Source of the DNA: JBGPIK01 sp041484845
Lineage (GTDB): Bacteria > Desulfobacterota > Binatia > UBA9968
Assembly: GCA_041484845.1 (NCBI GenBank)
Contig: JBGPIK010000227.1
Location: 1 to 10,668 of the forward strand
Length of the DNA stretch: 10,668 bases
Direction: 5' to 3'
A program made the translations under genes and the position numbers. How positions within the stretch are numbered: the first letter of the stretch is position 1; every line of letters begins with the position of its first letter. The notes under the pieces were generated by a model. That model was not told the DNA's origin. It worked only from the letters and a program-made list of their open reading frames with translations, and did not search any database. Below are positions 6,753-10,668 of the stretch, piece after piece.

Positions 6753-8390
6753 ATGAAGCCCCAGCAACTTGATCCCGCGCGCCCGAATGTGGCGCGTAAT
6801 GCCGGCATCATCAGCCTCGCCGTGATGGCGAGCCGTGTTCTCGGTCTCGTACGGGACCAGGTCTTTGCGATTCTCTTTGGTGCCGGGCTGCAGTACGACG
6901 CGTTTCTCACCGCTTTTCGTATCCCCAATTTGCTCCGTGATCTGTTCGCTGAAGGAGCGCTGTCGGCCGCCTTCGTAACCACCTTTACTCAGGTTCTGGA
7001 AACCAAGGGCGAGGAGGAAGCGTTTCGGCTTTCAAATCGCGTCGCAACCGCGTTGATGATCCTCCTCGGGATAATCTGCATCTTGGGATGGATTTTTGCG
7101 CCAACGATCGTCAATTTGCTTGCGCCCGGATTTTTCGCTGTGCCTGGCAAGGCGGATCTGACCATTCATTTGACGCGCATCATGATTCCCTTCTTGCTGC
7201 TGATCGCGCTGGCAGCAAAGGCGATGGGCATACTGAACGCGCGCCACAATTTCGGCGTGCCGGCGATCGCGCCGGTGTTTTTCAATTTAGGTTCCATCAT
7301 AGGCGGATTATTTCTCGGTTTCACCGCCGGCCCGGCCCTCGGTCTTAGCCCCATCGAGGGAATGGCTTTCGGAACGCTCATCGGCGGGCTCTTGCAATTC
7401 GCCGTCCAATGGCCCAGCCTGCGGCGCGCCGGTTTCCGCTACCGGCCTATGCTGAGTCTGAGCGACCCCGGCGTGCGTCAGATTATGCGCCTCATGGGCC
7501 CCGCGATCATTGGCACGGCGGCCGTGCAGGTCAATGTCTTCGTCAATACCAATTTCGCTTCATCGATTATCGATCCCGCCACCGGCATTGTCGCTAACGG
7601 ACCCGTCTCTTGGTTGAGTTATGCCTTTCGGTTTATGCAATTTCCCATCGGCGTTTTCGGCGTGGCCGTCGCCACCGCAACGCTGCCGCCGCTCTCGCGC
7701 AGCATGGCCCGCGAAAACTACAACGAATTTCGACAAACGCTGGCGCATGGCCTGGCGTTGGTCTTTCTTCTTTGCATTCCTTCGGCTGTGGGACTGGCGG
7801 TACTGGGGCGACCCATCGTTGCGCTGATTTTCGAGCATGGCCGATTTAGCGCGTTGGATACCCTGGAAACCGGCAATGCTTTGGCCGCCTATTCCATCGG
7901 GCTGGCCGGTTACGCGGCGGTCAAGGTCCTTTCGCCGGCGTTTTATGCGCTCAACGACGCCCGTACGCCGATGCTGATCAGCCTCGGCTCCATCGCCGTC
8001 AACTACGTCATGAACTCAATGTTGGTAGGCCGGTTCGGTCACGTCGGCTTGGCGTTTTCCACCTCGACCGTCGCACTGGTCAATTTTCTCCTGCTAGCGA
8101 TCTTCATGCGACGGCGGCTAGGCCGCTTGGAAGGAGGCCACCTTGTTTCAACCGTCCTGCGTATCTGTTTAGCCTCGCTTCCCATGGCCGTGGTCGCATG
8201 GTCGGTCAGCGCCTTTTCGATCGGGGTGCCGCTTCATGGCCTCGCGCTTCAGCTGGTCAGGGTCGTGGCATCCATTACGCTGGCGGGCGTGGTTTTTTAC
8301 CTGAGTTGTCAAATGCTTCATATCGAGGAACTCAGCGAGGCGGCCAATGCAATCGGCGCAAGATTTTTCAAGGGATTGCGCAAACGATAA
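6753..8390 (+). CDS. murJ: Lipid II flippase MurJ (MviN)
   Basis: A polytopic inner-membrane protein of the MOP exporter superfamily that moves lipid-linked peptidoglycan precursor (lipid II) to the periplasmic face. The start at 6753 gives 545 residues, within the family range of about 500-550. The N-terminus carries the family signature: NAGIISLAVMASRVLGLVRDQV, then DAFLTAFRIPNLLRDLFAEGALSAAFVTTF, including the conserved Arg residues of the first helices. Hydrophobic helices follow throughout, consistent with 14 membrane segments, with SWLSYAFRFMQFPIGVFGVAVATATLPPLS (the 'l.yA.rl.qlPlGvfgvai.tv.lP.ls' block) in the middle and AAYSIGLAGYAAVKVLSPAFYALNDARTPM after it. An ATG five codons upstream (6738) is also possible; neither start has a good ribosome binding site. 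The gene stands alone, between a repeat-bearing gap and an SBP gene. Function is confidently assigned by family. Confidence 0.95.
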   Translation: MKPQQLDPARPNVARNAGIISLAVMASRVLGLVRDQVFAILFGAGLQYDAFLTAFRIPNLLRDLFAEGALSAAFVTTFTQVLETKGEEEAFRLSNRVATALMILLGIICILGWIFAPTIVNLLAPGFFAVPGKADLTIHLTRIMIPFLLLIALAAKAMGILNARHNFGVPAIAPVFFNLGSIIGGLFLGFTAGPALGLSPIEGMAFGTLIGGLLQFAVQWPSLRRAGFRYRPMLSLSDPGVRQIMRLMGPAIIGTAAVQVNVFVNTNFASSIIDPATGIVANGPVSWLSYAFRFMQFPIGVFGVAVATATLPPLSRSMARENYNEFRQTLAHGLALVFLLCIPSAVGLAVLGRPIVALIFEHGRFSALDTLETGNALAAYSIGLAGYAAVKVLSPAFYALNDARTPMLISLGSIAVNYVMNSMLVGRFGHVGLAFSTSTVALVNFLLLAIFMRRRLGRLEGGHLVSTVLRICLASLPMAVVAWSVSAFSIGVPLHGLALQLVRVVASITLAGVVFYLSCQMLHIEELSEAANAIGARFFKGLRKR

Positions 8391-8392
8391 AG

Positions 8393-8420
8393 GGCGCGGC
8401 AGGAGCGTGTCTCCAGCGCC
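8393..8420. other. Bulged hairpin directly after murJ
   Basis: GGCGC (8393-8397) pairs with GCGCC (8416-8420), and inside it GGAG (8402-8405) pairs with CTCC (8411-8414). It begins 2 nt after the murJ stop. No run of T follows, so it is not a standard intrinsic terminator; it might protect the mRNA 3' end or slow polymerase. Confidence 0.3.
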
Positions 8421-8437
8421 GATGATTCGCGCAAAAA

Positions 8438-8477
8438 TTGACATCGCTCCGGCGCGGATCTATACGTTTGACATTGC
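8438..8477 (+). promoter_or_regulatory. Promoter-like region with two TTGACATYGC direct repeats
   Basis: A perfect -35 hexamer TTGACA (8438-8443) is followed after 17 bp by TATACG (8461-8466), a 4/6 -10 match. A second TTGACA starts at 8468, exactly 30 bp after the first, and the match extends to ten bases (TTGACATCGC and TTGACATTGC). The second has only a poor -10 partner. The arrangement fits either tandem -35 elements or two copies of a regulator site upstream of the SBP gene starting at 8524. Confidence 0.45.
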
Positions 8478-8523
8478 GGTTGTCCGAAAACATTCAGATC
8501 TCGATTTGCGCAGCCGGTGCGCT

Positions 8524-9558
8524 ATGATCAAAGTTGGGCGGGCGTTTTTCTTTTCCTTCGTTTTCGCTTTCACCTTAGACGCGCATGCCGCCGTCCCAAC
8601 GAGCAAAGCTTCCGGTCCAACTGCGGCCAAGCTTCGTATCAGTCAATCGGCTCTGAACACGAGATCCGCCGTTTTATGGATCGCCCAAGCGCAAGGCCTC
8701 TTTGCCAAGAACGGTCTGGAAGCAGAAGTCATCTTGCTGCAAAGCAGCAACTTGCAAACGGCAGCATTGGCCGCCGGCGACGTGCAACTCGCCACCATCG
8801 GCGGCGCCACGGTGCTCTCGGCCGTTGCTGCAGGCCAAGACCTTAAGATTGTTGCCAGTCCCAGCAATCGCCTCCCCTACGATCTCGTCGTAAGGCCGGA
8901 AATCAAGGAAGCCAAAGACTTGCGCGCCAAGCGCTTCGGGGTCACGAGTGTCGGTGGCACTACCTGGATGGCGGCGATTTTGGCCCTGCGCCATTTCGAA
9001 CTGGACTTGCGCCGTGACAACATCCAACTCAACGCGATCGGCAATCAAGGAGTTCTTGCGCAGGCCATCGAGGCGGGAAACATTGACATGACCCTTGTCG
9101 ATCCATTCCTCAGCCGTAGACTTCAGCAAAAGGGACTGCGGGTCATGCTTGAGCTTTATCACGCCAACATTCCCTTCATCAACACGAGCGTCGTGGCCAG
9201 CGCTCCCTATCTCCGCGAGCACGAAGACCGTGTGGAAAACTTTCTCAGAGCCATGCTCGAAGCTCAGGCCTTCATCGGTGCTCCGGGCAATAAGAGCGCT
9301 GTGATGAGGACCGTCATGAACCACATGAAGATCACCGATGCCGGAGTAGCCGATGAAGGTTATCAGGACCTGTTCCTGAGCCTTGAGAAAAAGCCCTACC
9401 CGCCAATTGAGGCGCTGCGCAATATCCAGCGCATGATGGCGCCGATAAATCCTAAAGTCGCCAAAGTTAATCCGGAACAGGTCATCGACACGCGGCTCAT
9501 CCGTAAGCTCGATGAAAGCGGGTTCATCGACGGCCTTTACAATGCGCAGAAAAGATAA
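8524..9558 (+). CDS. ABC transporter substrate-binding protein, NMT1/THI5-like (TauA/SsuA superfamily)
   Basis: A 344-residue exported protein predicted to capture a small organic ligand in the periplasm. From the ATG at 8524 the first 22 residues form a signal peptide: MIKVGR, the run AFFFSFVFAFTL, and a cleavage site AHA-AV. An upstream in-frame ATG at 8347 would overlap murJ and bury the signal peptide 59 residues inside, so it is rejected. The mature part shows the family pattern: ALNTRSAVLWIAQAQGLFAKNGLEAEV, then LAAGDVQLATIGGATVLSAVAAGQDLKIVAS, then VRPEIKEAKDLRAKRFGVTSVGG. It ends SGFIDGLY, the same tail motif as the SBP at 1299-2276, to which it is a distant paralogue. No permease or ATPase gene is next to it. 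A promoter-like region lies just upstream. The ligand is unknown. Confidence 0.88.
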   Translation: MIKVGRAFFFSFVFAFTLDAHAAVPTSKASGPTAAKLRISQSALNTRSAVLWIAQAQGLFAKNGLEAEVILLQSSNLQTAALAAGDVQLATIGGATVLSAVAAGQDLKIVASPSNRLPYDLVVRPEIKEAKDLRAKRFGVTSVGGTTWMAAILALRHFELDLRRDNIQLNAIGNQGVLAQAIEAGNIDMTLVDPFLSRRLQQKGLRVMLELYHANIPFINTSVVASAPYLREHEDRVENFLRAMLEAQAFIGAPGNKSAVMRTVMNHMKITDAGVADEGYQDLFLSLEKKPYPPIEALRNIQRMMAPINPKVAKVNPEQVIDTRLIRKLDESGFIDGLYNAQKR

Positions 9559-9577
9559 GGCCGGGGCCGCGAGCCTT
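9547..9577. terminator. Possible intrinsic terminator between convergent SBP genes
   Basis: AAGGC (9557-9561) pairs with GCCTT (9573-9577), and CG/CG pairs extend the stem inside with one bulged A. Read on the minus strand the hairpin is followed by ATCTTTTCT, a T-rich tail that suits termination of the 9578-10549 gene. On the plus strand the following bases, CTACTTG, are a poor tail. The stem is short and interrupted. Confidence 0.4.
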
Positions 9578-10549
9578 CTACTTGACCAATAGCTCTTTCA
9601 TGATTTTTTCCATGGGCTTTAGCACTTCTTGCGTCTGCTCCGGCGTGATTACGAGAAGAGGAACGCCCTTTTCATCCAGGTCGGATAGCTCTTCATAAAA
9701 TGACTTCATTCCTTTTCGCCGGTGTACCCGGCCCGTGCCGGCTAGAATCTTGGAACCATCGGCCGATAGGGCAAAGTCGATGAATAACGCTGCCGCGTTG
9801 GGATGCAGCGTGTTGGCATAGATCGCATAGTTGCCTCCTACGACGGCAGGCGTCGGGTTGGGGAAAACGACAGTTGCAGGACAACCCTTCTGTTTCATTC
9901 GCAGAATCGCGTCCGGATAAATCTCAACGGCAATTTTAAACTCTCCGGCACATAGCAACTGCGCCTGCTGGGTATGGCCGCGGCGCACCGTTGTGCCGTT
10001 CGCCAGAAGCTTCTGCACAAACTCCCGAGTTTTTGGCTCTCCCAAAGCGATAAGCCACGCCGTGAGCGCGCGCTCCAGTTCCAAATCAATCGTTAAGCGC
10101 CCCTGCCATTTTGGATCGAGCAAATCGTCATAGCCCTTCGGCGCTTCCTCTTTTTTTACCTGCCGATGGTTGTAGGCGATGGTCGCCAGCCCTAGGCTAT
10201 CGGCGTAAAAATAGCCATCCTTGTCATATTGCTCCCGCGGATAGAATTGGCTTTCCGGGGAGCGGTAGCGCGCATAAAGACCCGCGTTCTTCAACGTGGT
10301 AACGTTTTCGGTTCCCACTGAAATAACATCTGCCGATAATTGACCTGCTCGGTGTTCCATCAAAGTTCGAAAGACGAGCTGGTTGCCGCTACCGCGCCAA
10401 AAGTCCGCCTTGATGAAGGGATATTTGGTCATGAACGCTTTCACATAGGCGCTGATCAGCTCGGCGTTGGAGACGGAATAGTGGACGAAAGAGCCTTCAC
10501 GCCGAGCCCCTGCCTCGAGCCGTTTTTGCCGTTCCGCGGGGGGTGCACG
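9578..10549 (-). pseudogene. Extracellular solute-binding protein family 1 (iron/polyamine type), 5'-truncated
   Basis: A family 1 solute-binding protein of the iron(III)/polyamine type. The frame is open from a TGA at 10550-10552 down to the TAG at 9578. Homologous-looking sequence begins at once: PAERQKRLEAGARREGSFVHY, the usual mature N-terminus of these proteins ('..r...l..aA.kEG.lvvY'). It continues with YPFIKADFWRGSGNQLVFRTL, SADVISVGTENV, YAYNHRQV-like and YDDLLDPKWQGRLTID segments, and AVVGGNYAIYANTLHPNAAALFIDFALSADG near the end. The C-terminus looks intact. The signal peptide and any start codon at the proper place are missing; the only usable start is a GTG at 10444 (288 residues), which lacks a ribosome binding site and cuts into the first strand. 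The missing part coincides with a probable insertion-sequence end, so I call it a disrupted gene. If expressed from 10444 it would stay in the cytoplasm. Confidence 0.75.
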
Positions 10550-10668
10550 TCAAAATTGTGAGATGAAAGTCAGGCGGCCGTGCGGGCTTGGGTTGATCGA
10601 CGTTCCCAGAAATCCTCGAAGCGGCCGCTGAGCTTGCAGCACCGTAGGGCAATAATGGCGTCGACTCC
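10541..10668 (-). mobile_element. Partial insertion sequence (one end), running off the window
   Basis: Sequence here does not belong to the solute-binding gene that it abuts. It holds the end of a transposase-like frame (10570-10668) and then about 25 non-coding bases leading to a terminal GGGTGCACGTCAAAATTGTG (read on the plus strand), the likely right-end inverted repeat. The boundary is placed at about 10541, give or take 5 bases, where the solute-binding homology starts. The other end and any target duplication lie outside the window. Confidence 0.5.
10570..10668 (-). CDS. Transposase C-terminal fragment (possibly ISKra4/UPF0236-like)
   Basis: The last 99 bases read on the minus strand give 32 residues and a TGA stop, open at the window edge. 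The peptide contains DAIIALRCCKLSGRFEDFWE and then an Arg-rich tail. The pattern 'ga.AI.aLRc...sgrfedfWe' is one I associate with the extreme C-terminus of ISKra4-type transposases; this is recognition from memory over a short stretch, so the family is tentative. It is followed by a short non-coding segment ending at the disrupted solute-binding gene, as expected for an insertion sequence whose transposase reads towards its right end. Confidence 0.5.
   Translation of the reverse strand, partial: GVDAIIALRCCKLSGRFEDFWERRSTQARTAA

Noticed and set aside
6532..6756. Open frame of 74 codons across the phased palindrome
   Set aside because: Its sequence is produced by the inverted repeat, it has no recognisable domain or ribosome binding site, and it runs into the murJ start.
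8347..8523. Upstream start for the second SBP, overlapping the end of murJ
   Set aside because: It would place the signal peptide 59 residues inside the protein, and a promoter-like region lies within this stretch.
8674..9324. 216-codon minus-strand frame inside the second SBP gene
   Set aside because: The plus-strand protein has a signal peptide and a complete SBP pattern; the antisense frame has no recognisable features and reflects codon bias.
1..10668. CRISPR array, tRNA or rRNA genes, toxin-antitoxin or defence genes
   Set aside because: No regularly spaced direct repeats, no cloverleaf or rRNA-like sequence, and no protein with such motifs was seen in the window.

Overview
The window looks like a chromosomal segment of an uncultured Gram-negative bacterium of moderately high GC. 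I infer a deltaproteobacterium-like lineage (Binatia, Tectomicrobia or Rokubacteria type). The reasons are the several solute-binding proteins without transporter genes, the large Cache/PAS kinase with a HisKA_2-type core, and an intergenic hairpin built from GGAGT-type units. The lineage is an inference and no taxonomic marker gene is present.

Layout. Positions 83-718 (minus) encode a GNAT acetyltransferase. It is divergent from a small CoA-binding (YccU-like) protein at 822-1265 (plus). Convergent to that is a secreted NMT1/TauA-type substrate-binding protein (SBP) at 1299-2276 (minus). A divergent intergenic region with a recognisable promoter then leads into two signalling genes on the plus strand: a receiver-histidine kinase hybrid (2546-3631) and a membrane Cache-PAS-PAS-PAS-HisKA_2 kinase (3739-6465). 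A 272-bp gap follows with two inverted repeats, one built from an 8-bp period. Next are the lipid II flippase gene murJ (6753-8390) and a second NMT1/TauA-type SBP (8524-9558), the latter with its own promoter-like region containing two TTGACATYGC repeats. The last gene, on the minus strand, is a family 1 (iron/polyamine-like) SBP at 9578-10549. It has lost its start codon and signal peptide where it meets what looks like the end of an insertion sequence. The last 99 bases carry the C-terminus of a probable transposase.

How the genes work together. The two kinase genes are close and co-directional, and neither has a DNA-binding output domain. The likely route is membrane kinase to receiver of the hybrid protein, which then modulates the hybrid's own kinase core, with the final target elsewhere. 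The two intact SBPs have export signals but no permease or ATPase gene beside them, so they either serve transporters encoded elsewhere or act as ligand sensors. murJ is a housekeeping gene for peptidoglycan synthesis and appears unrelated to its neighbours. I do not see a clearly new defence or biosynthetic system. The most unusual items are the effector-less kinase pair, the phased inverted repeat and the insertion-sequence junction that beheads the last gene.
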